Part shown: positions 1-6,403 of the stretch, piece by piece
How the letters are laid out: each line of letters opens with the position of its first letter
How positions within the stretch are numbered: the first letter of the stretch is position 1
Assembly (NCBI GenBank): GCA_041740935.1
Contig: JBGSLA010000092.1
Coordinates: forward strand, 1-10,209
Direction of reading: 5' to 3'
DNA length: 10,209 bases
DNA from: JBGSLA01 sp041740935
GTDB taxonomy: Bacteria; Desulfobacterota; Desulfobaccia; Desulfobaccales; 0-14-0-80-60-11
Program-made: the position numbers and the translations under genes
Notes under the pieces: model-generated
Databases searched by the model: none
Seen by the model: the letters and a program-made list of their open reading frames with translations, nothing else
Told to the model about the DNA's origin: nothing

Positions 1-750
1 CGCCGGGACCGGCCCCGGCTCGCCCGCCGGGCGCGGCGCCTCGGCCTTTTCCAGATTGGCGGCATAATCGCAGGCAGTGCAGGAGGCCAGGGTGTCTTCC
101 CCGGTGTCGGCCAACACCATGAATTCATGGGAAAAGCTGCCCCCGATGGGGCCGCTGTCCGCCTCCACCGCCTTGAAGGTCAGGCCGCAGCGCCGAAAAA
201 TGCGGCTGTAGGCCTGGTACATGGCCTCATAGGTGCGCTCCGCGCCGGCTTCGTCCACGTCAAAGCTGTAGGCGTCCTTCATGATAAATTCCCGGCCCCG
301 GATGAGCCCGAAGCGGGGCCGGATTTCATCCCGAAATTTCACCTGGATCTGGTACAGGTTCAAGGGCAGCTGCCGATAGGATCGGACCTCCCGGCGCACC
401 AGGTCGGTGACCACCTCTTCGTGGGTGGGGCCGAAGCAGCAGTCCCGGCCATGGCGGTCCTTGAAGCGCAGGAGCTCCTTGCCGTAGATCTGCCAGCGGC
501 CCGACTCCTGCCACAATTCGGCCGGCTGCACCGCGGGCAGCAGCACCTCCTGGGCCCCGGCCCGGTTCATCTCCTGGCGCACGATCTGCTCCACCTTGCG
601 CAACACCCGAAGACCCAGGGGCAGGTAATCATAGATGCCCGAGGCCAGTTTGCGGATCATGCCGGCCCGGAACAGCAGAATGTGGGAAGCGGCCTCGGCC
701 TCGGCCGGGGTTTCCTTCAGCGTGGGGATGAGCAGACGGCTGTATCGCAT
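1..750 (-). CDS. proS: Prolyl-tRNA synthetase, N-terminal 250 residues (3' end cut by window edge)
   Basis: Class II aminoacyl-tRNA synthetase that charges tRNA-Pro with proline in the cytoplasm. The visible protein starts MRYSRLLIPTLKETP and matches the bacterial ProS N-terminus as I know it. Class II motif 1 lies around residues 30-80 (AGMIRKLASG, then the QPAELWQESGRW stretch). GPTHEEV is at about 107-113, and motif 2 (FRDEIRPRFG to REFIMKDAYSF) at about 139-163. The window ends near residue 250, where the editing (INS) domain of the long bacterial form usually begins. About 320 residues, including motif 3 and the anticodon-binding domain, are therefore missing. The ATG at 750 fits the family start, but no Shine-Dalgarno sequence precedes it. 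It is separated from holA, which runs in the same direction, by 834 bp of repeats and has its own promoter candidate, so it is probably transcribed alone. Confidence 0.97.
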   Translation of the reverse strand, partial: MRYSRLLIPTLKETPAEAEAASHILLFRAGMIRKLASGIYDYLPLGLRVLRKVEQIVRQEMNRAGAQEVLLPAVQPAELWQESGRWQIYGKELLRFKDRHGRDCCFGPTHEEVVTDLVRREVRSYRQLPLNLYQIQVKFRDEIRPRFGLIRGREFIMKDAYSFDVDEAGAERTYEAMYQAYSRIFRRCGLTFKAVEADSGPIGGSFSHEFMVLADTGEDTLASCTACDYAANLEKAEAPRPAGEPGPVPA

Positions 751-767
751 AGTTTTGCCAACGAATT

Positions 768-796
768 ATTTTATCATATTTGGCGCCGAGTGCCAG
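768..796 (-). promoter_or_regulatory. Candidate sigma-70-type promoter for proS
   Basis: On the minus strand CTGGCA (791-796, 4 of 6 to the -35 consensus) is followed after exactly 17 bp by TAAAAT (768-773, 5 of 6 to the -10 consensus). Transcription would begin near 761, leaving a leader of only about 11 nt before the ATG at 750. This fits the absence of a Shine-Dalgarno sequence there. It is a prediction from hexamers and spacing only. Confidence 0.4.
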
Positions 797-850
797 ACCC
801 CTTAATGGCCACTTCAGGCAATCAAAACTTTTTCCATGGGCGGGATGACC

Positions 851-883
851 CCGCCCCTGTGCGCCCACCGGAACCAGGGGCGG
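851..883. repeat. 9-bp perfect hairpin
   Basis: CCGCCCCTG (851-859) and CAGGGGCGG (875-883) are exact reverse complements around a 15-nt loop. It has no T-run after it on either strand, so it does not look like an intrinsic terminator. Confidence 0.6.
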
Positions 884-921
884 CCAGGGACGGCCGCCCT
901 GCCGGAATATGGCGGTCTAAG

Positions 922-1104
922 GAACTTTCCAGGACAGTTCCTCATGGAGCTTTGGCCCACCCGCAAAGCCTGAAAAGCCTTTTCCGGTGCAGGGACAGCC
1001 GCCCTCGGCTGTCCACCCAGGGCAGGCGAAGGCGCCTGCCCCTACAATGTGTAAACTTTTCATGCCAGATCCTCATGGTCCGGCGGCCCACCCGCAAAGC
1101 CTGA
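922..1104. repeat. 52-bp imperfect direct repeat, two copies 131 bp apart
   Basis: Positions 922-973 and 1053-1104 align without gaps at about 80% identity. The last 20 bases (954-973 and 1085-1104) are identical. The first part (consensus about AACTTTYCAKGMCAG) recurs in shorter form at about 6384-6401 and 6560-6585, beside the other hairpin cluster in the window. It is an interspersed repeat of unknown function. Confidence 0.65.
993..1041. repeat. Two tandem perfect hairpins
   Basis: Hairpin one pairs GGACAGCC (993-1000) with GGCTGTCC (1007-1014) around 6 nt. Hairpin two pairs GGGCAGGCG (1020-1028) with CGCCTGCCC (1033-1041) around AAGG. Paired hairpins of similar size also occur at 6150-6201, so this is a recurrent layout in the genome rather than a terminator of one gene. 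Confidence 0.65.
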
Positions 1105-1138
1105 GAATTTTCTCTGGGGGGAAGGCTGGGGGAGCAGT

Positions 1139-1268
1139 GGCTCCCCCACCCTCCCCCCAGGCCCCCCCCAACCCCCTTTAACGAGGCAGGCAAGACGGGC
1201 TGCCGCCCCGACTTGCCTGCCCATGAAAAAACGTTAAGGGGTTGAGGGAGGGGGGGAGGGGGCAGGGG
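1139..1268. repeat. Composite inverted repeat with quadruplex-capable G-runs on both strands
   Basis: The core is a perfect 10-bp stem, GGCAGGCAAG (1185-1194) with CTTGCCTGCC (1212-1221). The imperfect outer arms are a C-run tract ending TTTAACG at 1183 and its near-complement starting CGTTAAGGGG at 1232. The right arm has G-runs of 3, 7, 5 and 4 separated by 1, 1 and 2 nt (1246-1268). The left arm has C-runs of 5, 3, 6, 8 and 5 (1143-1176), so quadruplex-type runs lie on opposite strands. Confidence 0.75.
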
Positions 1269-1279
1269 TCTGCGGTCCC

Positions 1280-1333
1280 GGTAGCACGGGCTTCCAGCCG
1301 GATGTAGGGCGGGAAAGCGCCGCGCCTCCCGCC
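1280..1333. repeat. GGTAGCA stem-loop family, inverted and degenerate copy
   Basis: GGTAGCACGGGC begins the copy. GGCTTCCAGCC (1289-1299) is the exact reverse complement of the second-hairpin core (GGCTGGAAGCC) of the copy at 1403-1458, so this copy is partly inverted. It is followed by a 7-bp stem, GGCGGGA (1308-1314) with TCCCGCC (1327-1333). Confidence 0.55.
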
Positions 1334-1402
1334 ATTGGGATGCTTGTGCTCCCACTGTCGGGTTGGGAGACGGATCGTAGGGAGCCACGAGGGCTTAAAA
1401 CC

Positions 1403-1458
1403 CCGGTAGCATGGGCATCCTGCCCGTGCCGGGACGGGCTGGAAGCCCGTCCTACCGG
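1403..1458. repeat. GGTAGCA stem-loop family, most complete copy
   Basis: The unit closes on itself: CCGGTAG (1403-1409) pairs with CTACCGG (1452-1458). It contains hairpin one (1410-1417 with 1421-1428, loop TCC, one T-G wobble) and hairpin two (GGACGGGC 1432-1439 with GCCCGTCC 1445-1452, loop TGGAA); the two outer pairings share base 1452 and would compete there. Other copies are at 6233-6275, 6341-6364 and 6733-6756. From memory, similar units are common in intergenic DNA of several bacterial phyla and often produce spurious hypothetical proteins. Confidence 0.7.
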
Positions 1459-1584
1459 TAATAGGTGCGGTTGCGGGATAAGAGGCCATGCAACCTTTTA
1501 AGGAAAAAAATCTTATCTGGAGAGAATCAGAGGCACCAGGCCCATGTTCCACAATACCATCCAGGGCCCTTCCCCCAAAACACT

Positions 1585-2586
1585 CTACCCCGGCCCCATC
1601 TGCAGCAGGGTCCATTCCAGCCAGACCCGGGGGCTGGCGCCGCTGGTTTTGATGGACAGGTCGGCCTGATGCAACAAGTGCAGGTGGGACTGGAGGGCCT
1701 GGAGGGAAAACTGGCGGGCCTGGCGGCCGACCTTTTTGACCAGGCCGGGGGCCAGCCGGAGCTGCCTGGCCAGATCCGCCGGCGCGGCCTGGGGGTCGGC
1801 TTCCAGGGAGCGGATGAGCAGTCGCACCTGCCGGGCCAGCATGGTGAGGATTTTGGCCGGCGGCTCCCCCAGCTCCAAAAGACGGTTCAGGGCCACCAGG
1901 CGCCGCTGGGGCGAGGCTTCCCCCAGGGCGTCCACCAGGGCGAAGATGTTGTAGCTGCGGCTGTGGGTGGCCAGCTGATTGACCTGCTGGGGGGTCAGGG
2001 CGGCTTCGGCGCCGGCGTAAAGGACCAGTTTTTCCAGCTCCTGGTGAAGTTCCAGCAGGTTGTCCCCCACCACCTCCAGCAGGCGCTGGGCCGCGGCCGG
2101 GGCGAGGGTCTTCCCCAGGCGCCTGGCCTCCTGGTTCAGCCAGGGGAGGAGCTCCCCCTCCCGCAGGCGGAAAAACCCCAGCGCCGCCTCATTTTTTAAG
2201 AGGCGGCCGAATACGGCGTGTTTCTGCACCTCCGGGGTCTTCAGGGCCGGGGCGGTGAGGACCACCAAGCTGTGGGGCGCCGGATGCTCCAGATAGGCGG
2301 TCACCGCACTCAGGGCCTCGGCCGGATAGGCGTTGACCCGGCGCAGCACCAGAAGCTGGCCCCCGCCCCACAGGGTGGCCACCCGGGCCTGGGCGAAAAA
2401 TTCCTCCAGACTGACCTCGGGGGCCTCCTGCACCACCCGGGTGGCCGGCTCTGCCGATTTTTCGCTTAAGCCCCGCTCCAGGCGCCTTAAGGCCCGCTCC
2501 AGGAGAAACTCTTCGTCCCCGTAAAAAAGATACAGGGGCCTAAGATTCCGGCGTTCCAGGTGGCGTTCCAGGATGGGATGGGACAT
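1585..2586 (-). CDS. holA: DNA polymerase III delta subunit (clamp loader)
   Basis: Delta is the subunit of the replicative clamp loader that opens the beta sliding clamp. The 333-residue protein has nearly the usual length (E. coli about 343). The N-terminal region carries the family signature PLYLFYGDEEFLLE (residues 17-30), the degenerate nucleotide-binding fold that lacks a true P-loop. SRSYNIFALVDALGE, the conserved start of the middle helical region, comes next. The C-terminal helical domain includes AKILTMLARQVRLLI and an LHQADLSIKTSG-type end. The ATG at 2586 lies 3 bp after the lptE stop with no strong Shine-Dalgarno, so translational coupling to lptE is likely. The order leuS-lptE-holA is the same as in E. 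coli, which supports both assignments. Confidence 0.95.
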   Translation of the reverse strand: MSHPILERHLERRNLRPLYLFYGDEEFLLERALRRLERGLSEKSAEPATRVVQEAPEVSLEEFFAQARVATLWGGGQLLVLRRVNAYPAEALSAVTAYLEHPAPHSLVVLTAPALKTPEVQKHAVFGRLLKNEAALGFFRLREGELLPWLNQEARRLGKTLAPAAAQRLLEVVGDNLLELHQELEKLVLYAGAEAALTPQQVNQLATHSRSYNIFALVDALGEASPQRRLVALNRLLELGEPPAKILTMLARQVRLLIRSLEADPQAAPADLARQLRLAPGLVKKVGRQARQFSLQALQSHLHLLHQADLSIKTSGASPRVWLEWTLLQMGPG

Positions 2587-2589
2587 TTT

Positions 2590-3117
2590 TCAAATCACCA
2601 GCAAAACCTTGTCCAGCATCTTCCGGGCCAGGGTGACCGCGCCCCGGCGGATGCCCATGTCCCTTAAGGCCTCGCCCTCCTGGTAGGTCTGGTCCACCAC
2701 ATAGTCTTCCTGGACCAGCCCCTGGTCCTTCCAGACCACCTTGCCGGTGCTGCGGTTGGTCAGTTGGACCTCCACCCGGATGGTGACCCGGCGCACCAGG
2801 GACTGGTTGATATTGAAGAAGGCCACCGACGAGAAGGCCACCGACGAAATTTTGCCCTCGAGGACCAGGTCGGCCTTTTCCGGCTGCGCGGCCAGACGCA
2901 GGGCCGGGGAGCGGCTGAAGGTTTCGATGAAGGTGTTGGCGAACAGGGACTCGAGACCGATTTCGGTGGAGCGGTTCTCGAACAGCGGGATGGCCATAAC
3001 CGGGCGCACGCCCCCGGCCGGCAGTTCGCCCCTGCCCACCGGGCGGTAGCCGCAATGGGCCAGGCACAGGACCACCAGGCAGAGGACCAGCGCCCAAAGA
3101 TAGCTTTTCGGCGTCAT
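2590..3117 (-). CDS. lptE: LPS-assembly lipoprotein LptE
   Basis: LptE plugs the LptD barrel in the outer membrane and helps place lipopolysaccharide on the cell surface. The 175-residue protein starts with a positively charged, hydrophobic lipoprotein signal (residues 1-21), then Cys22 followed by GYRPVG, the typical LptE opening after the lipid-bearing cysteine. The mature part is a small alpha/beta domain: IPLFENRSTEIGLE, ADLVLEGKI, RVTIRVEVQLTNRSTGKVVWKD. The residue before Cys22 is His (LAHC), unusual for a lipobox. An exact in-frame 15-bp tandem duplication (2818-2832 and 2833-2847) encodes SSVAF twice in succession, probably in or beside a beta strand. The neighbours fit the classical leuS-lptE-holA order, but 436 bp of repeats separate it from leuS. 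The sequence before the ATG (CTGAGAAAT) offers only a weak Shine-Dalgarno. Confidence 0.9.
   Translation of the reverse strand: MTPKSYLWALVLCLVVLCLAHCGYRPVGRGELPAGGVRPVMAIPLFENRSTEIGLESLFANTFIETFSRSPALRLAAQPEKADLVLEGKISSVAFSSVAFFNINQSLVRRVTIRVEVQLTNRSTGKVVWKDQGLVQEDYVVDQTYQEGEALRDMGIRRGAVTLARKMLDKVLLVI
2818..2847 (-). repeat. Exact 15-bp in-frame tandem duplication inside lptE
   Basis: On the minus strand TCGTCGGTGGCCTTC occurs twice in direct succession and is identical at all 15 positions. It encodes SSVAF-SSVAF. Because even the codons are identical, the duplication is probably recent (inference). Confidence 0.9.
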
Positions 3118-3211
3118 ATTTCTCAGCCAGGGATTAAAGTTTTTTTGGAAATAGCTGGCACCAAGTTGTGTTTAAAAAAAGTAATATTCCTAACAATAAA
3201 TTAGGGTTAAC

Positions 3212-3302
3212 AAATCCCCCTCAATCCCCCTTTAAAAAAGGGGAACTTTGGGTTGCAAATTTTTTCAACCCCCCTTTTTCTAAAGGGGGGACGGGGGGAT
3301 TT
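3212..3302. repeat. C-run/G-run inverted element
   Basis: Outer arms begin AAATCCCCCTC at 3212 and end GGGGGGATTT at 3302. There is an inner hairpin CCCCCTTT/AGGGG near 3226-3243 and a perfect 9-bp hairpin CCCCCCTTT (3269-3277) with AAAGGGGGG (3282-3290), loop TTCT. From memory, elements of this type are scattered widely in bacterial genomes and give rise to spurious FFKGGLRGI-type peptides, as a frame here does. Confidence 0.75.
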
Positions 3303-3457
3303 TTCTATCCCGAGACCGGCAAGAGCTGAGAAACTTGGTAAGTTCGCTGGAGCTTGGCAAAATAAACGCCGGCGGACCCCAAACCTTCCTTCTCTGAATG
3401 GCATCTTGGAAAAAAACCTTTGTAAAACCCATTGCAAAACCTCAATTCTCCCCAAAG

Positions 3458-3529
3458 TGTCATTCTGAGCGAAGCGAAGAATCTCGTATTTTCATAAGGT
3501 TGAGATCCTTCACATCGTTTGGGATGACA
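3458..3529. repeat. TGTCAT...ATGACA palindromic element, copy 1
   Basis: The left arm TGTCATTCTGAGCGAAGCGA (3458-3477) continues to AATCTC at 3485. The right arm runs from GAGATC (3502) to ATGACA (3529). The 28-bp arms match at about 21 positions and several mismatches are G-T compatible. A second, more diverged copy is at 7827-7900. From memory, this type of repeat is found in many phyla. Confidence 0.75.
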
Positions 3530-3553
3530 AAATAAACCACTTTTGCAAGAGTC

Positions 3554-6037
3554 TCACGTGACAATGTTGACCAGCTTTCGTTTCGCCAAAATCACCCGCC
3601 GGGGTTCCCCCTTGAGCCATTTCTGGACTGATGGATCGTTCAAGGCCCAGGTCTTCAATTCTTCATCAGTAGCCGACACGGGAACGACGATCTTGCCCCT
3701 TAACTTGCCATCCACCTGGACCACCAGGGTAAAGGCAGACTCCATTAGGGCCTCGGGTTGGGCGGCGGGCCAGGTTTGAAGTTGGAGGGAGGTGTCATTC
3801 CCCAGTATTTGCCAGAGCTCCTCGGCGATATGAGGCACCATGGGGTTCAGAAGTTTCACCAGGACTTCTATGGCCTCCCGCCATACCCGAAAAGTGAGTT
3901 CTTCCCGGGGCAGGGCCTCAAGGGTCTGATAAAAGGCATTCACCAGTTCCATGGCTGCGGCGATGGCGGTGTTGAAATGGAAATCCCCTTCAATGTCCTC
4001 GGTCACCTTTTTAATGGTTTGATGGACCTTGTGGCGGAACTCCCATAATCCCGGAGAGAAATCTGTGCCAATCCCCTCATAGGCTGGAACGTTTTGGATA
4101 TCCGGCAAAATCGTGTGGGTCAGACTCCACACCCGGTGCAGGAAGCGGTGCGCCCCGGCCACCCCCTGATCGCTCCACTCCAGGTCCCGCTCCGGGGGCG
4201 CGGCAAAGAGCAGGAACAGCCGGGTGGTGTCGGCGCCGTAGGTTTGGATCATGTCGCTCGGGTCCACCACATTGCCCTTGGATTTGGCCATCTTGGCCCC
4301 GTCTTTGAGGACCATGCCCTGGGTCAGGAGGCGGGCGAAGGGCTCGGCCAGGTTGACGTGGCCCAGGTCCCGCAGTACCTTGGTGAAAAAGCGGGCGTAC
4401 AGCAGGTGCAGCACCGCGTGCTCAATGCCGCCGATGTACTGGTCCACCGGCGACCAGTAATTCACCCGGGCCGGGTCCAGGATGCCCTGGGCATAGTCCG
4501 GGCAGGCGAAGCGCAAAAAATACCAGGAGGACTCCACAAAGGTGTCCATGGTGTCCACTTCCCGGCGGCCGGGGCCGCCGCAGGCCGGGCAGGTGGTCCG
4601 CCAGAAAGACTCCAGTTCGGCCAGGGGGGAGGCCCCCACCTGCCTGATTTCCACGTCCAGGGGCAGGACCACGGGGAGGTCCGCCTCAGGGACCGGCACC
4701 GCGCCGCAGGCCTCACAATAGATGATGGGGATGGGCGCGCCCCAGTAGCGCTGCCGGGAAATGCCCCAATCCCGCAGGCGATACTGCACCGCGGGGGCTC
4801 CCAGGTTCTTTTCGGCCAGATACGCGGCAATGGCCTCCCGGGCCGGGGCGCTCTCCTGGCCGCTGAAGGGGCCGGAGTTCACCAACACGCCCTCGTCTTC
4901 GTAAGCCTGGGTCAGAATGTCGGCCCCAAGCTCCTCCCCCGGCGGCTGGATGACCACGGTAATCCGCTGGCCGTATTTCTGGGCGAATTCAAAATCCCGC
5001 TGGTCGTGGGCCGGCACCGCCATGACTGCGCCGGTGCCGTAGCCCATGAGCACGAAATTGGCGATGAAAATGGGCAGGTCCCAGCCGGTGACCGGGTTCA
5101 CGCAGTAGCGGCCGGTGAACACCCCCTCCTTGGTGACATCCTCCAGAGCACCCCGGCTTTTGTTCACGGCCCCCCAGTGCTCCACAAAGCGGCGCACCTC
5201 CGCTTCCTGGGGGGTGCCCCGGGCCAGGGCCAGGGCCCGGGGGTGCTCCGGGGCCAGGCTCATGAAGGTGGCCCCCAACAGGGTGTCCTGGCGGGTGGTG
5301 AACACGGTGAGGGGCTCGGCCTCCCCCTGCACCGGAAAATGGATGTGCGCGCCGAAGGATTTGCCGATCCAGTTGCGCTGCATGGTGATGACCCGCTCCG
5401 GCCAATGCTCCAGGCGGTCCAGGTCGCCCAGGAGTTCTTCAGCGTAGTCGGTGATTTTGAAAAACCACTGCTCCAGTTCTTTCAGGACCACTTCGCTGTC
5501 GCAGCGCCAGCAGGCGCCGTCCTCCACCTGCTCGTTGGCCAGCACCGTCCGGCACTGGGGGCACCAGTTCACCGGGGACATTTTTTTATAAGCCAGCCCC
5601 TGCCGGAACATTTCCAGAAAAACCAGCTGCTCCCAGCGGTAATAGTCGGGATCGCAGGTGGCCAGCTCCCGACGCCAGTCGTAGCTGTAGCCCAGGGCCT
5701 TGAGCTGGCCCCGCATGTAGTCGATATTGTCGTAAGTCCAACGGGCCGGGTGGATGCCGGCCTTCTGCGCGGCGTTTTCCGCGGGCAGCCCGAAGGCGTC
5801 CCAGCCCATGGGATGCAGCACGTTGTTGCCCCGCATCCATTTGTAGCGGGCCACCACGTCGCCGATGGTGTAGTTGCGCACGTGGCCCATGTGGATGCGG
5901 CCCGAAGGGTAGGGGAACATTTCCAGCACGTAGTATTTGGGCCGGTCGGGGTCTTCGGCGGCGTCAAAAAGACGGGTCTCTTCCCAGATTTGCTGCCACT
6001 TGGCCTCCAGCCGACGGGGCTCGTAGCGGGCTTCCAT
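3554..6037 (-). CDS. leuS: Leucyl-tRNA synthetase
   Basis: Class I synthetase that charges tRNA-Leu in the cytoplasm. The 827-residue protein is complete and close to the usual bacterial length (about 860 in E. coli). The HIGH motif appears as HMGH at residues 49-52 (PYPSGRIHMGHVRNYT). A zinc module has four cysteines in NWCPQC and CWRC, about 160-180. The editing domain carries TTRQDT at 247-252 and the conserved MAVPAHDQRD with its aspartate. The catalytic domain resumes with a second CxxC pair region, then DTFVESSWYFLR and the KMSKS-type loop as KMAKS at 582-586. The anticodon-binding and C-terminal domains end ILAKRKLVNIVT. Two family motifs deviate: KMAKS for KMSKS, and TTRQDT for the usual TTRPDT. 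The ATG at 6037 is supported by AGGAG 6 nt upstream and a TATAAT box 31-36 nt upstream. Confidence 0.98.
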   Translation of the reverse strand: MEARYEPRRLEAKWQQIWEETRLFDAAEDPDRPKYYVLEMFPYPSGRIHMGHVRNYTIGDVVARYKWMRGNNVLHPMGWDAFGLPAENAAQKAGIHPARWTYDNIDYMRGQLKALGYSYDWRRELATCDPDYYRWEQLVFLEMFRQGLAYKKMSPVNWCPQCRTVLANEQVEDGACWRCDSEVVLKELEQWFFKITDYAEELLGDLDRLEHWPERVITMQRNWIGKSFGAHIHFPVQGEAEPLTVFTTRQDTLLGATFMSLAPEHPRALALARGTPQEAEVRRFVEHWGAVNKSRGALEDVTKEGVFTGRYCVNPVTGWDLPIFIANFVLMGYGTGAVMAVPAHDQRDFEFAQKYGQRITVVIQPPGEELGADILTQAYEDEGVLVNSGPFSGQESAPAREAIAAYLAEKNLGAPAVQYRLRDWGISRQRYWGAPIPIIYCEACGAVPVPEADLPVVLPLDVEIRQVGASPLAELESFWRTTCPACGGPGRREVDTMDTFVESSWYFLRFACPDYAQGILDPARVNYWSPVDQYIGGIEHAVLHLLYARFFTKVLRDLGHVNLAEPFARLLTQGMVLKDGAKMAKSKGNVVDPSDMIQTYGADTTRLFLLFAAPPERDLEWSDQGVAGAHRFLHRVWSLTHTILPDIQNVPAYEGIGTDFSPGLWEFRHKVHQTIKKVTEDIEGDFHFNTAIAAAMELVNAFYQTLEALPREELTFRVWREAIEVLVKLLNPMVPHIAEELWQILGNDTSLQLQTWPAAQPEALMESAFTLVVQVDGKLRGKIVVPVSATDEELKTWALNDPSVQKWLKGEPRRVILAKRKLVNIVT

Positions 6038-6043
6038 GGGCCG

Positions 6044-6048
6044 CTCCT
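6044..6048 (-). promoter_or_regulatory. leuS ribosome-binding site
   Basis: AGGAG on the minus strand, 6 nt before the ATG at 6037. It fixes the leuS start. Confidence 0.8.
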
Positions 6049-6067
6049 GATTGTTTAAAAATATCGA

Positions 6068-6073
6068 ATTATA
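6068..6073 (-). promoter_or_regulatory. Candidate -10 box of the leuS promoter
   Basis: A perfect TATAAT on the minus strand, 30 nt before the leuS ATG. It implies a leader of about 20-25 nt that still contains the ribosome-binding site. No good -35 hexamer was found at 15-18 bp spacing. No T-box or other leader structure fits in so short a leader. Confidence 0.5.
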
Positions 6074-6145
6074 AAATTTACCACAGAAATGCTTTCATAC
6101 CAAGGGCCAGACTCCGGAAAAGCGGGAAAAGGCTCTCTGGGGGGA

Positions 6146-6206
6146 GTAGGGGCGGACACCTGGGTCCGCCCTTTATCTCGGGCGCACACGCGGGTGCGCC
6201 CCTGCA
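6146..6206. repeat. Paired 8-bp hairpins with 6-nt loops
   Basis: GGGCGGAC (6150-6157) pairs with GTCCGCCC (6164-6171), loop ACCTGG. GGGCGCAC (6180-6187) pairs with GTGCGCCC (6194-6201), loop ACGCGG. Both stems are perfect and 8 nt apart. The flanks TAGGGGCG and CGCCCCTG also pair, closing the whole unit. Confidence 0.75.
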
Positions 6207-6232
6207 AGGGTATGTGGGTGTGGGGAAGAAAC

Positions 6233-6275
6233 CGGTAGCACAGGCATCTTGCCTGTGATGCACAGGCTGGAAGCC
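6233..6275. repeat. GGTAGCA stem-loop family, copy
   Basis: Hairpin one is CACAGGCA (6239-6246) with TGCCTGTG (6250-6257), loop TCT. The core of hairpin two is GGC-TGGAA-GCC (6265-6275), with its outer pairs lost. Compare the complete copy at 1403-1458. Confidence 0.7.
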
Positions 6276-6340
6276 AGTAGTCCCGAGTTATGGGGTGCAG
6301 GAATTTGGGTTGGGGGAAGGATCAGGAGTCTCAAGGCCCC

Positions 6341-6364
6341 GGTAGCACGGGCATCCTGCCCGTG
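6341..6364. repeat. GGTAGCA stem-loop family, hairpin-one-only copy
   Basis: CACGGGCA (6346-6353) pairs perfectly with TGCCCGTG (6357-6364) around loop TCC, preceded by GGTAG. No second hairpin follows. Confidence 0.7.
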
Positions 6365-6403
6365 GGTGCCCCCTCCCTCCCCTAAACCTTTCATGACAGT
6401 CAG

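Larger units (their letters stand above)
751..1584. other. Non-coding, repeat-rich gap between proS and holA
   Basis: No credible gene lies in these 834 bp. The open frames here are proline- and glycine-rich, run through palindromes and have no family resemblance. Contents from left to right: the proS promoter candidate; a hairpin at 851-859/875-883; two copies of a 52-bp direct repeat (922-973, 1053-1104) with two tandem hairpins between them; a large G/C-run inverted repeat (about 1139-1268); and two versions of the GGTAGCA stem-loop family (1280-1333 and 1403-1458). Positions 1460-1584 show nothing I recognise and no clear terminator for holA. Confidence 0.75.
3118..3553. other. Repeat-filled gap between leuS and lptE
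   Basis: No gene is seen. The gap holds a C-run/G-run inverted element (3212-3302) and a palindromic element with TGTCAT/ATGACA ends (3458-3529). About 150 bp in between (3303-3457) show nothing recognisable. The AT-rich stretch before lptE (3118-3211) is the likely place for an lptE promoter, but no hexamer pair with good spacing stood out. Confidence 0.7.

Noticed and set aside
942..1615. Overlapping minus-strand frames of about 145 codons and a plus-strand frame through 127-1104
   Set aside because: They run through palindromic repeats or antisense to proS, are rich in Pro, Gly and Arg, and contain repeat-derived peptides such as ARAGCPCYRG. No ribosome-binding site or family match was seen.
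3207..3455. 82-codon minus-strand frame between leuS and lptE
   Set aside because: Its C-terminal half (PPFRKRGVEKI, FFKGGLRGI) is the translation of the C-run/G-run inverted element, a familiar spurious prediction.
3303..3457. tRNA or small RNA gene in the leuS-lptE gap
   Set aside because: No cloverleaf arms or GTTCGA-type T-loop in a proper context were found, and no promoter-terminator pair either.
4094..6058. 654-codon plus-strand frame
   Set aside because: It is the antisense shadow of leuS. Its length comes from the GC-rich codon bias of leuS, and the composition (His, Gly, Pro, Val rich) fits no protein family.
6038..6140. T-box or amino-acid-responsive leader for leuS
   Set aside because: The TATAAT box is only 30 nt before the ATG, so the leader is too short, and no T-box core motif is visible.
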